Shown: piece by piece, positions 10,763 to 22,306 of the stretch
Layout: the number at the start of each line of letters is the position of its first letter
How positions within the stretch are numbered: position 1 is the stretch's first letter
Assembly (NCBI GenBank): GCA_022578605.1
Contig: MU394135.1
Location: forward strand, 2,617-66,616
From: Camillea tinctor
Taxonomy: Eukaryota; Ascomycota; Sordariomycetes; Xylariales; Xylariaceae
Length of the DNA stretch: 64,000 bases
Direction: 5' to 3'
Notes under the pieces: generated by a model
What the model saw: only the letters and a program-made list of their open reading frames with translations
What the model was told of the DNA's origin: nothing
The model's database searches: none
Program-made: the position numbers and the translations under genes

Positions 10763-11800
10763 TCCTCATCAAAATTTAAACAAAGTTACCCATTTTGCAG
10801 CCTGATTATACAGATAAGAGGCAGTACTAGTCCTATAATATATATGCCTCTGAATTTGCTCACATATCCTCATTCACCTAAGGAAAGCCCTAAAGTTGAG
10901 AGAATATCTTGTTGAAATCTTGTTCAGTCAACTGCTAAGCATATCTAATCGAATAACGAAGCCACCTAAAATTCTAATTTAGTTTCTTGTACCTATGCAT
11001 AGTTAATATGTAATGCACATTAATTACGTTAAAAGGGGATAGTAGATGAATACTAGTCCTACTGCAGATCAAACGCCTAGGGGGAAATGTCTTGAAATGC
11101 CCCCTAGAAATTTAATAGAAATACCTAAAAATTGCTTACTTTATTTACAGTGTTTTCCCCTTCTTCTATATATACCTAGGTATATATATATATATATATA
11201 TGTAAATTTTCACTTTCTTCTATCCATGATGTCCTAACATATTACTTACAGATTCGTAGTTTGGTCTGCTTTTATTTGTTAAAATGTTATGGGTGAGAAA
11301 GCTCCGTCCCTAGACCATTATTCCACGACACATTTTCAAATATATGAATGACCTCACATCATTGGTCTTCAGGTCATGTTGCTATTAAAACACAGTACAT
11401 ATCATAGATTACTAGCATTTTAGACAATAAACTAGCAAAGCCTTTCAAGTTAAGCGTTTAGTGATAGCTCACTTCTTGACAACATTCCCAAGCTTCCTAG
11501 AGCAGGAAGCCAGTGATTTCCAGAAGACGAGAGTTATATGATTAGAATACTTTGTAAGAAATCGTACTATACTCCGTACCGGTGTTCTTTGATTTTGACA
11601 ATTAATTCTACGCGAGAAAATGTAAGTGTAGTTGTCACAACCATCTAGACGCAGATGATTAAAAAAAGAAAAAAAATAACACCTATACAATTAATCTAGC
11701 AAAAGACATCAATCACAACAAAAGAGTGAAAAGGGAAAAGCGCAGAAGAGCGTTTTTTGGTTTTTCTTTCTGTGGAATAAACCACAAAAAAGAAATGTTA
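10763..11800. other. Intergenic with a TA microsatellite
   Basis: AT-rich. A (TA)n tract lies near 11177-11201 beside an ACCTAGGT palindrome. No gene seen. Confidence 0.5.
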
Positions 11801-11902
11801 TGTCCTCGGTGAGGCTCGAACTCACGACCTTTGGATATCCCAACCTGAAATTGAGTCATTTTCATATGAGACCAACGCTCTAACCAACTGAGCCACGAAG
11901 AC
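11801..11902 (-). tRNA. tRNA-Met (CAT) with a 28-nt intron
   Basis: On the minus strand the 7-bp acceptor stem (GTCTTCG with CGAGGAC, one G-T pair) starts at 11902. A D-arm with an A box (TGGCTCAGTTGG) follows, then an anticodon loop CTCATA with anticodon CAT. A 28-nt insertion sits after position 37, the canonical tRNA intron site. The 3' anticodon stem (TCCAA), a short variable loop (AGGTC) and a T-arm with B box GTTCGAGCC complete it. The sequence matches eukaryotic elongator tRNA-Met better than initiator. A run of T on the minus strand (11788-11793) serves as the RNA polymerase III terminator. Confidence 0.9.
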
Positions 11903-12317
11903 TTATTGGTTGATGACCCTATTTACCCCTGTAATGCAGGACGCTGAGCGGGGAATTGTGTAAACTGCCCCCCTTTCCCCCACTTTATTAACGTCGAGTG
12001 ATGCTCTCTCACTATCATCAACTAGGTACACTACCTTCAGATCGTCGAGTTTCCCACAAGTTCACTCTCCCCAGTAATTATATAATTATTCCTCGTAAAC
12101 CGGAGGGCTTGTGTGGATTATTGGTTCATAAGATAAACCCAGCATTGTCTATGTTTTATTCTCGGTGTCTGTGACATATAGACTAGATTGCCTTTCACAG
12201 ACTTTTCCCTTTGGCCCGAACCGCGTAGAAGTCGAACTATGAAGTAAATCACCCCCCAAATCAGGCATGGATTACAACTAGATATATATTGAGGCAACCC
12301 TAGGCTGTCCGGTTCCA

Positions 12318-13661
12318 TCAGTTCCGTCCTGTGGCGATCAACCATTCGTTAGAAATGACCTTGAAGGAAAAATGTTGGTGGTCAAGCCCTTTAAAGACGA
12401 CTCCTTCTCTCTTTCGGCCAAACATGCCAACTCCGTTCGTCTTATTGATCAAGTCGGCCAAGTTTTTAGCAACCACGCTCAGCCTCACGTCCTCCGCTAG
12501 AACAGGTGCATGATCCCAGCCAAGGTTCCGGCAGATCCGTCGAGTCTCGGAACATGGAAGGTATTTCTGCTTGTCGATATCGAAAATGTCGAAGACGTAG
12601 AAGCGGTGTTCTCCCTCGTGGAATCCCATGGTATTTCCTAGAATAGATGATCCGCACAGTTCACCCTGAACCGCGATGTTCGTCCCTACTTGGTGAATCT
12701 TTTGCAAAATTCCTTGCCGTTCGGCGGTTACCCAGAATCGCTAGAAAATAGAGAGTCAGTGATTGCCTTACTAGTTAATTAATTTATTATTGACGTTGTG
12801 TCCTGGGAGCTAGAAACATACGCCTACCAAAGATAGGCGAATCTCACTGCCGATACAAGTCAAGAACGGAAATATAACTCCTAAGTTACTTACAGATGTG
12901 GAGCTTTCAGTAGCCGACGCACTCTTGCTCAGGCTGCAGATGCCTATGTGTGCTGAGCCAACGGGTCGTGTGTGGCCGGCTGGAAAGTGAGAGATCCCTG
13001 AGTACCACTGAGACGACTCCTGTACCAAATACACCGACATAGAGAACCCGTCTAACTTCTCGGTGATTTGGAAACGATGAGCGCCGTAGTCTCTGAACAG
13101 CCCAGGTATGTTTTGCGCTCGTTCAGAACCGGGACGAGGAACAAAAACCGGCTTTGGAAGTGGCCCTTGGCCAGTGATCAGACTGTCGTCAGTAATTTCG
13201 GGGAATTCCCACTTTCTAACACCCAGGACATCCTCGAACGACATGGTCATGAGTTCTTCAACCGCACTATCCATGTTGCCCCCATATTTCGCTTCGAGTC
13301 TGTTTCTTGCCGCGACGATTTGCTGAAAGCTGCCAATAGGAAATACAAGACCTTGCGAGAGATGTCTCTCTATGATAGTTGTCTTGACCAGAAAACCGCG
13401 AGGACCACCTGGGAGGCTTGTAGGACGTGATATAACATATTCCCAGAACGCGGTGGTGTCGGGTAAGAAACTATCGATTTCAAAGAACACGACAGGTTCG
13501 TTTTCGTTGAAGCTTTGGGAGCGTTTAGTGACCACGTTCCAGCCACCGACGGTAACGACATTGTGGTTAGAACCTTTAATAGGTGTTATTTTATCAACAC
13601 GTCGAACCGTGACAAGACGACGCTTGGGTCTGGTTCCTGTTACCTCTGTAGAGGACGACAT
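12318..13661 (-). CDS. RNA ligase of the DRB0094 (Deinococcus Rnl-like) family, 2 exons
   Basis: Minus-strand exons 13661-12894 and 12740-12318 give 396 residues; the 153-nt intron (GTAAGT..TCTAG) is in phase 0. The nucleotidyltransferase motifs are present. Motif I is EKLDGFSMSVY near residue 201, with Lys202 as the residue that would carry AMP. A motif III-like FYVFDIFDI lies near 303-311, motif IV is REGVVFK near 367-373, and motif V is FSFKVIS near 380-386. The N-terminal about 180 residues (FEIDSFLPD, GGPRGFLVKTT, QGLVFPI) correspond to the extra N-terminal domain of the Deinococcus radiodurans enzyme. Such enzymes seal 3'-OH/5'-phosphate nicks in RNA-containing duplexes, using ATP. All key residues seem present, so an active enzyme is likely. 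Its fungal role is not established; RNA repair is the natural guess. Confidence 0.85.
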
Positions 13662-15187
13662 TTTGCTTTCTCTCCAAAAATAGAGAAAAACAGAGAGATG
13701 GGCAACTAATAGGTGGAATTATTAGAAGATGGGGCACACAAGATAATTGTCTAAGGGTATAAGATTAAAAGACCATAGCTAATTCATCAGCTGTTTGGTG
13801 TTCATCATCCACATCGACACAGAAACAATAGAAACAGGAAACGAAACGGGAAGGAAACACTACCTCGTCAGAACAAAACTGCGGGTGTGACCCTTTTCTG
13901 AACCTTCCCGTTTTAACCGTAAAATGTACTTTCTTATTGGTGATATAATGGCTCGTGGGGCTGGTAACCGTAACGATCAAAGGGAGCTAGGCACATGAGC
14001 GTTAGCTGATGATCGTGGAATTGTGTCGACTGTCGTCTGTTGGCAGGAAATGTATTATATTGAGTCGATGGTCACTTTCATGTACTGCGTGAATAAACTC
14101 ACTAAGGGTCCAGTAACAGACAATATGTAGCTTTACAACCATTTCCCTTGGTGCCTAGAGATGATCTCAATGAAGATATTGTTTATTATACACTACAATT
14201 ACTCAGTAGATACATCACCACAAAAGGAATATCTGCCCCTTTATTTTAACATGAAGAGACAAGATAAGAAAGAAACATAGCTTAGACATGGCAAACCTAT
14301 TTAATACAGCTTTGTACTATGAGGGACTCAGTGCCGAGATAAATACTGTACTTGTATTGTACATATACCTACATCGTGTAGAAGTATGTCAACACCCGCG
14401 GGCTACTTCCAAATGTGATAATGCTATTCATATTGCTACAAGACCACAGGTGTAGATCTGATAAAGTACATAAATACAAATGGTCCTTCAAGTATGAATG
14501 TACCCAAATAGAAAAATACATACATATACTATTTCCTACCTCCAGACTCACAGTACAGGGAAAATATATGTGTCTAGTATTTCCATCCCTTTCACCAAAT
14601 ATGAAATGGACTGTTATTTCCTTAATCGAGAAATTTGCCATATTACTAGCTTCCCAGCTGACAATCCTTTACCTTGTTCTCCCATAGCGCTACGATATCG
14701 TACTTCCTCGCAGTGTATACTCAGCTAAGCTAAAATGATATCGTAGGGTCGATTTCTTGTGTAATAAGCAGTAAAGAAATGATAGTAATGGTTGTCACAG
14801 GGGGAAAGGTAATAAAATTAGTCTGCCAGACTTGTTGCTCTTGCTCACGAGTTTGACTGGTGGCATAATTTTACAAATGATCTTTACAAGTAGCTCGTCT
14901 CTTCCACATCAAATTGACAGGAGCCGTTGGCCCGTACCTAATATCCCCATACTAAACCAGCCCCAAGGAAAACATTAAGGGCGTTCCAAACTTACCCTGT
15001 GAGTTTATATTTATTCCACCCCGCCCACTTCCGCCGCTCATTCCTATCATTCCTACATCCACCATCGGTTCTCCATCATAGCCGCAAGTCAACCGAGCAT
15101 GCACACGGCGTGACTGACATTTCTTTTGAAGGTTGAATGCTGGTGACGAAACTCCATCGATACCGAATGAGGACATTCCACGCCAAA
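13662..15187. other. Intergenic region
   Basis: AT-rich shared upstream region of the RNA ligase (minus) and the second CHORD-like gene (plus). No coding frame or known RNA found. An alternative in-frame ATG for the latter lies at 15137. Confidence 0.5.
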
Positions 15188-15994
15188 ATGGCACCTAACG
15201 ATTTCGATTCAGAGCTGCAAAGCCTGAGCATTGACGAACTTCGAGCATTAGTCCAGCAAATGCGCACTTCCGACACTAACCCCAACACCACCGACGTAAA
15301 TGACGGCAACCAGAATGGCGATGGCCATACCGATAAGGTCGAGACTAAAACCCAAGAGGCACCTAAGGGGGTGAACCACTGTCAATCTGGAGGTGGAAAG
15401 GGAAAAGAAGTTGCACGAGAGGACACGCTTCCCTCAACTATGATGCCTTCGTCATCCACGCTGGTTGCTTCACCACATTCGACAGAGAATAATGGATCTA
15501 GCAGTTTACGCAGCACCGGACAGTTGCCCAGACCTCACCTGAACCGTACCGATAACCTAACTGCCGCGGAAGCACAGAGAGTATTGGGCATGAGAGACGT
15601 TGAATCGGTTCAGCGCTGTGGCCGTTGTTATCAATGGTACACAGAGAGTCATAACTCCAGTCTCGCGTGTGCATTCCACCCAGGTAGGTATCCTATTTCC
15701 TAAGAACATCCCCGGCTTAGAATATTATCTGGCGTTGGGGGTAGACTTATGCTAACTTGATTATCTACAGGCCGAGTCCACTTCCGCGAGGCTGAGACCA
15801 TCGCGTATATCCCAACATACCCAGGCTGGGAGCACCGCTACGTACCCTCCTCGTTCCGATGGCAATGCTGCGGCCACCAAGTGGGCGTCAGCGCCGGTTG
15901 TGTCAACACCAGACACAACGCCGCTGCCGCCCCTCCCGCGAACTGCCAACCGACTCCCGAGAGCTACCACACCGCCCCGGTTAGAAGTGAGTAA
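15188..15994 (+). CDS. CHORD-like zinc-binding protein, second copy (2 exons)
   Basis: Exons 15188-15683 and 15771-15994 give 239 residues. The intron (GTAGGT..CTACAG) has a GCTAAC branch site. The N-terminus (MAPNDFDSELQ, then SIDELRALVQQM) is helical, followed by about 110 polar residues likely to be disordered. The C-terminus repeats the module seen at 9942-10508: CGRCYQWY, CAFHPG, WQCC, then GC followed by NTRH. The first ATG could be 15137, but 15188 has a better context (CCAAAATGG). At the end, a GTGAGT donor overlaps the stop (15987), with a possible acceptor near 16164; splicing there would replace the last residues with a short new tail. The module is certain as a pattern; calling it CHORD-like rests on the order and spacing of ligands. 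Function unknown. Confidence 0.75.
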
Positions 15995-17823
15995 TCTTTG
16001 AAGTTGTGTATTTTCCATTCTGGCGTGTCACGACCCGGCGCGGGAGTCAAAGTTTCCTATCATAGTTAAGCGTATGGCTTTGTAAGGGTTTTGACTCCCG
16101 AGACAACGGTCTTAAGAGTAAAAAAGCTACCTAATATGGCAACTACTGACTCCCATTATCACAGTGCAGTTCCGCAATGAGTCAGCACATGCCTGGTGGA
16201 TGTTTTAGGATGCTGGATAGAGGTTTCTTTACGTTCAGAGAGGAAGCCCATATGGCAATGGCTCGTTGGGAAAGGGGTGACGTATTGAGATGACGGATCA
16301 CGACTTGGAACTCGAGATATAATGGGGATTAATAAACTAGGTATTTGGCCAAGGCTGATCTTCATCCGTTTTCCATTCCCGTACGAGGAGCAATGTCAGA
16401 ACCAGGGTGATTCTAGAACGATAGCCCCCAGATACCGTCCCCGCTTACATACAAATACACACACCGTGGAAAGTGGATGGATGCTCCCGTTTAGGGAATA
16501 ATGACGGCCTCAAATTCGTTACTTAGAGGCATAGGATCGACCATTAGATGAGTCGGAATTAATGAACCAGAAGAACCCAAACAATTTTCTCCCCTGATAT
16601 GCCCAAAAAGCTCGTGAATAGTAGAATTATAGGATACCTAATCTGCCTAGGTCGGTATTTGGAGTTTTCCTAGGCAAGATGTAGACAAGGATGGATATGA
16701 AGAAGTCAATATTCACATCTACCCTAAGCGCCTGAATAGAGTAGAGATGCTATCACCAGCCACTGATCCCGCATTCACAATATATCACTATCTACCTATT
16801 TGCCAAGGTAATGACCTCAATGTAGGTAGCCAGATACCCTGTGTAGGGCTTAACTACAGGGTATGTAGATCACTAACATTCTCGTCCACGGCAGCCCCTG
16901 CGCCGACCAAAGAAACCCCATCCTAAAATCGATTAACCTGGGGTCAAGCTTCTTCTTTAGCGTTACATTGTCGTCAAATCCCTCGGATCCGAACTTCCTT
17001 TCTGTGTGAAGAAAAAATAAAGAAGAAAAAACACTTTACATGAAATCAAGCCCCAGGGATTCTTTTAGCGCCCGTTCATCTCAAATACATTACCGAGACT
17101 ACTATTTTCAAACATAAAGGTATTCGAAACAAGCTACAAATTTCTCCGTTGGCGTCTGTGCCCAATTTATCTGAGCATTGTTGCTTCCGGGTCTTGGTAC
17201 GATGCCCCATAATGATGAAGAATGGAAGCGCGCACGAGCATCTCTATCAGTTTGTCCGATGGGTTTGTATCTTTTCTAACTACCTAGACCTATGTACGCG
17301 AGCTAACTAGCCAGATCAGCTAGGGTACCTGAGTATCCATGATCTTGGAACCCCTAGTATACCGTTTCGTTCAGATTGATATCGATCTGGGGGCGGGATA
17401 TTTTCCTTCTCCTTCCCCGCCACCACTCCTTTGTAATTATCTCAGATCCTCTAGGCGGTCGACCCCATCAAATGAAATCTCGTAAGGAGATTCTTGACTG
17501 CCGGATGCAGCTACGGTCCATAGTTGCGTAGAATTCCAACACAGGTTTCTCAAAACTTTCCTTTAAAATGAAGATCACTTCGTTTCCCCTCGGATGACTG
17601 ACACACTGACTGACTGCATGGCCACGTCAAAAGTAGATCTCGGAACCAAATAGGAAATCAGGCAAATTACGCACCTATCTTTCTACAGAGTTTATATATT
17701 CTTCGGTCTCTTCGTCCCTCGTTTCCGCCACTCGTTAGCTACATTCAACTTGACTGCCGGTGCAGGTCACCTCGGAAGACCATATCAAGACTATCTCAAC
17801 CAGGTAGCTGGTTCTCTGCGCTT
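15995..17823. other. Long intergenic region
   Basis: Nearly 2 kb without a supportable gene. The last few hundred bases are the promoter of the AA9 gene. Confidence 0.5.
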
Positions 17824-17833
17824 TATATAAATA
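17824..17833 (+). promoter_or_regulatory. TATA box (TATATAAATA)
   Basis: About 90 bp before the AA9 start codon at 17914. Confidence 0.55.
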
Positions 17834-17913
17834 CATACAGTTCTGGGTATCTGTCGATCTTTTCTCGTCACCTACCACGGGCACTTGTTTGCACCATACC
17901 TACGTATATTGCT

Positions 17914-18801
17914 ATGCGCTCCTTATCTTATGCTGTTTTCGTCACCCTGGCTGGCGGAGTCTCTGTTACGGCCCACAGCTTTGTCACAAACCTCAACATC
18001 GATCAGTTATACTATGGTGGGTTTTCTCCTATTGAGCCGGATTCCCATCCACTAGCTATTGGATGGTCAACCACCGCTTTTGACCAGGGCTATGTCAATC
18101 AGAGTGGCTACCAGACCGAGGAGATCATCTGTCATCGTGGCGCCACTAATGCCAAGACACACGCGCGCATCAACGCCGGCGACACGATTCATATTCAATG
18201 GAACGGATGGCCGGAGTCACACAAGGGACCCGTGATGGACTACCTCGCGTCTTGCGGTGCAGCTTCTTGTGAGACAGTCGACAAAAACGCCCTACAGTTC
18301 TTCAAGATCAGCGAAGCCGGGCTCATAAACGGGACCTCAGCACCTGGAATCTGGGCCAGCGACCAGCTCATAGCGAACAACAACTCTTGGGTCGTGGAGG
18401 TGCCTACGCAGGTGCGGCCTGGCTTCTACGTGCTACGCACAGAGATCATCGCATTGCACAACGCCAGTAACGCAACCGGCACCCAGAATTACCCCCAGTG
18501 TTTCAACCTTCAGATTGAAGGAAATGGTACGCTCGCCCCGGAGGGTGTGCCAGGGCAAGCACTATACGACCCCAAAGACCCGAGTATGCACCTTGATATA
18601 TACGCCAGCCCGATGTCGACATATAAAATCCCTGGGCCGACCCTTATTGCTGGAGCTAAGACTGCGTCTTTGAGCCACCCGATGCCGACGGGCGCGGGTG
18701 TTGTGTACAATGCAAATGGCACCACGGTACAGGTTCCTACCCCCACATCGATTGTCTTCAATTTAAGGAAGCGATATGCAAAAGACACAATTACTATCTA
18801 A
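17914..18801 (+). CDS. Secreted AA9 lytic polysaccharide monooxygenase
   Basis: Single exon, 295 residues. A 20-residue signal peptide (MRSLSYAVFV..VTA) is followed directly by His21. After cleavage, this N-terminal His forms half of the copper histidine brace. The second brace His is His103 in ESHKGP. The axial site is Tyr193 with Gln191 in the QNYPQCFNL block. These are the defining residues of AA9 enzymes, which cut cellulose or other beta-glucans oxidatively with O2 or H2O2 and a reductant. Cysteine pairs (CGAASC and others) and several N-glycosylation sites fit secretion. There is no CBM1; the C-terminus ends in a short Ser/Thr/Pro-rich tail with a basic RKRY segment. Absence of introns is somewhat unusual for this family. 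Confidence 0.93.
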   Translation: MRSLSYAVFVTLAGGVSVTAHSFVTNLNIDQLYYGGFSPIEPDSHPLAIGWSTTAFDQGYVNQSGYQTEEIICHRGATNAKTHARINAGDTIHIQWNGWPESHKGPVMDYLASCGAASCETVDKNALQFFKISEAGLINGTSAPGIWASDQLIANNNSWVVEVPTQVRPGFYVLRTEIIALHNASNATGTQNYPQCFNLQIEGNGTLAPEGVPGQALYDPKDPSMHLDIYASPMSTYKIPGPTLIAGAKTASLSHPMPTGAGVVYNANGTTVQVPTPTSIVFNLRKRYAKDTITI

Positions 18802-19690
18802 GGGAGGATATGCTTGCTGTCTTTTCTAGGGAATCAGCCATGTTATTAAGTACTCGAGAGAGCTACTACTCGAGAGCATGTTACTAGCACGTCTTCATGT
18901 ATATATTTTTGACAGGGCTACTCAACCAAGGTGGCACCCGATACATAAATCAACCAATATTAGTTGAACATACAATGCTATCTAGGTGAATTGATATGAG
19001 CCTACCTTTCATGGTGAGTATTTCCCAAGTCTCGCTCAATATAATCACTATTTATCCATCATGAGCGGCGTTGAAGTCGTTAATATTACATCAGACTAAC
19101 TAAGCCAAACATCTATAGGGTATAACGTACGTCCCAATAAAAAAGAAACCCAAGTTCAAAGTCGAAAAGTATCAACATACATTAAAATCTGATATCCTGA
19201 AAGTTCCCGAACCCTAGAAGTAGCACAAGTAATAAAAAAGATGAAGAAAAGAAAAGGGGAAAAAGAATGAGACCCTAAGCGGGATTCTATGTAAGTGCAG
19301 ATTAACTCCGGAAAAAGGAAATACTTCTCTCTGCTAACTCCGCCCCTTGTTTCGCCCTTTATCTAACCTAGGTATTTGATATATATGTATGCAACTAGGA
19401 CATGTGAGTAACGCATTACCACATTAAGATGAAAAGAATAAAGTGCAGAAAAGGGAAAAGGAATGGAAAACGCAACACAACTCCGGTCAGTTAGCATGAA
19501 CTGCATGATGATAAGAATGGTCGTAACTCGCTGTCCCGTTCAGATACTCTCGTGACCAGACATTTCAGGGGGCGGCTATCCTCCATTTTGAGGTCAAACC
19601 TTTCTCCCTGCTTTCCCTCTCAGGGCTAACGCAGGCTAGAAGCATCACCTCCCAGCCTCCCCAACATAGAAACCGCCCAATGAATCACCA
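18802..19690. other. Intergenic between convergent genes
   Basis: 3' flanks of the AA9 gene and the regulator gene. No gene or repeat seen. Confidence 0.5.
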
Positions 19691-22306
19691 TCAGGCAGCG
19701 TCCCCCTGCTGGTTCGATATATACGACCCCATCATGAACCAGTCCAGCTCCCCAGCGATATCGAACTGCGACGTCGCCACCGAGTACTCGGGCGAGTAGT
19801 CGAGAGACCCGAAGCTCGGCTCGCCCGTGATGTGTGACGGGTCGTTGTTGATGATGGCCGCCATCTCGTCGCGCGACTCGGGCGTGGCGTGGAAAAGCCC
19901 ATGCGGCAGCGGCGGCGGCTCCGGCGTCAGCAAGCCCTGGATTGACGGGATGCTCTCCGGCGCGGGCGTCGGCGGCGCATTGTCCACGCGCAGCGGCCGC
20001 AGCCGCGGGTAAGTATTTAGGGTCAGCCCGGGCGTACTTGCGGGCGTAGACATGGGGCCGCGCGTCGGGGGTGCGTTTGGTGGGTGGCACTGCGCCTCTT
20101 CGGCCTCGGCGCGGCTGTTCTCGTACTCCATCGATAGCGGGTGGTATCTGCTGAGCAGGTTGCGCTTCTGCACGTCGGAGACGGGAGGGGGCGGGTCCCG
20201 CGCCGACACGCTGCTCGAGCGGCTGCGTGTCTCGCGCTCAATCATGCCCTTAATGTCGCGTTGAATGACGGCCGTAACGGGGATGGCGGCCGCGGGGCCG
20301 TCGAGGAAGCTGACGTTGCTCGCGCATAGGACGCCGAGGTACTCCTCGTCGATGGAGACGGACTCGCTCGTCAGCGGGTCAAACAGGTTCATCATGTAGA
20401 TGCCGAAGCGGCGCGCGATAAGCAGGATCTTGGTGCACTGGTAGGCGGTCATAGCGGCCATGGGGTTCAGCGGGATGAGGTCACCGCAAAGGATGAGCGC
20501 GCGCGAGTTCTTAAGCTCTTGCACCCGCCTCCAGAACTTGGCCCAGCACACCGCATACGACACCGCCAGCGACTGCCACGACTCGATGAATCCCGGTGGC
20601 GCGTGACTTAGGAACTGCGCGAACGCGTTCTCGCGCGTCGCACCCGGCAGGCAGATCTGGAACAGGTCGCAGCAGCACTGGAAGAACCAGGTATGTAGCG
20701 CTAGGAAGTTGGAGAACCCAGTCGACGCGCTGAAGGAGAGGATATTCCCATCCGTGAGCTTCAGGTTGGGCGGCAGCATGGCCTTGAACGTGAAGAGCTC
20801 CTGGCGTAGGCCGTTCAAGGTCTCTATCGCCGACGCGGCGCAGACAGCCTGGTTGTTGATACCCCTAGGGTTCCTCGCCGATAATGTCTTGGTAAAGCTA
20901 TTGTCGGTGTAAGCATGGCAAACTAGTAATTTCTGAGAAGGAGAGATGATGAGACGGCTAGTTTAAGTCACTGCCTTTGGGCACTTACTTAAGGATGCGG
21001 TAGCGGAGGTTGTGTAAAATCAAGACAAAACCACTGCTGTCAAGCCCGCAGGTAGAAAGGTGATTTACCCCATCAGATAGCATGCCCGTTCTTACACGGC
21101 TCTCGTGCTGGAAGGAATATTCATTCACCGGAAGCGAGAGATGCATCCAATCCGGTGGTAGACTAACAAAATGTTGTACGCCACCCGAGAGCAGCTTGTC
21201 TTGGATAAAAAGACCCCACATGAGCCTTCGGTGGCACTCTTCTTGAGTGAAAGACGAGGCTTCTTGGGATAGGGCTTGGTCGAGGTTTAGCTGAAGAGCA
21301 AGGGCAAGCCGGACCACGGCCCCCAGCATCAACCACACACGACCAAATTGACGGTAAGCGTAGTGCTGGAACATGGACAAGACCAAGACCTTGAGGTTGA
21401 TGAGCTCCAACCGGTTCATTCTAGCGACGATGAAATGGTCGACATCTTTAGCCCACTCGATAGATAATGCGCGTGCTTCTTTAGTACGCGATATGTACAT
21501 GGCCACAGTGGCACATATAGCACTACAAAGAATCGGTGGTATTCGATCATGGTGAAAGTCCTGTAGCAGCGAGGGTTTGTGGAAGAAATCCAGTCCTTGG
21601 AGTGGGTAAATATATACGAAATACGCCTCTATATGCTGAAACATGACGTCCTTCCTCAGCAACGACCGCTCCGCCGCTACGTTGATCGTATTGAGGCTCT
21701 GGGTGCTACTCTCCGCTCCAGATGTGTCCATCTCTTCCGAGTAGGCTGACGACGACCTCAGCGGCGAGGGCGAGCACGGCTGGGACGGGGCAGCCGGCCT
21801 CGACCGGCGCATGGAATACTGGCATGGTAAGTTTCTCTGGGCGCAACGCTGACACTGAGGCTGGTGGCCGGAGCACTTGGACTTTTTGTCCCGGCACTGA
21901 TCGCACGCGGCGCTCGTCCGTATGCGAGCGGTGCCGGCCTCGGTGAGGGCATCCGTGGGCGTATGGAGACCCGGGGATTGGCCTGATTCTGGGAAGAAAG
22001 GGTCAACAATTTAGTCGCTGTCATGACAGGACATGCGAGAGATACTCGCGTGGGCTCACCTGACGCGCGACTCGACGGGTAGGTGAAGGTGCACTGCGCT
22101 TCCAGATGGAGCCGGGAGCAGTTGGCGCACGGCTCGGGACCACCACTGCACTTGACCTTTTCGACGATCGATGGGATAACATATTAGCTAAGCTGTGACC
22201 TCTTTTCCCTTTTTTTTACATACAAAACGGAGATGAAGCTAAAAACATGTCGTACTTTACGCAGCTTGCAGACTAAGCACCTCGACCGTGGAGCGGCTTC
22301 GGGCAT
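19691..22306 (-). CDS. Transcription factor with two tandem Zn2Cys6 clusters (4 exons)
   Basis: Minus-strand exons: 22306-22256, 22156-22060, 21988-20989, then 20897-19691 (or from 20957), giving 784 (or 804) residues. The first Zn2Cys6 cluster spans Cys10, 13, 20, 27, 30 and 39 and is split by intron 1. The second spans Cys78, 81, 88, 95, 98 and 105, with the spacing C-x2-C-x6-C-x6-C-x2-C-x6-C. Each fits the binuclear cluster that binds CGG-type half sites. A fungal-specific regulatory domain follows (AYFVYIYPLQGLDFFHKPSL onward). The C-terminus is Pro/Ser-rich and acidic. The third intron is ambiguous: from the GTAAGT donor at 20988, frame is kept either by a 31-nt intron or by a 91-nt intron with a CTTAC branch site. 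The longer fits fungal introns better. A GTGAGT at 22373-22368, upstream, may mark a spliced leader. The target pathway is unknown. Confidence 0.85.
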
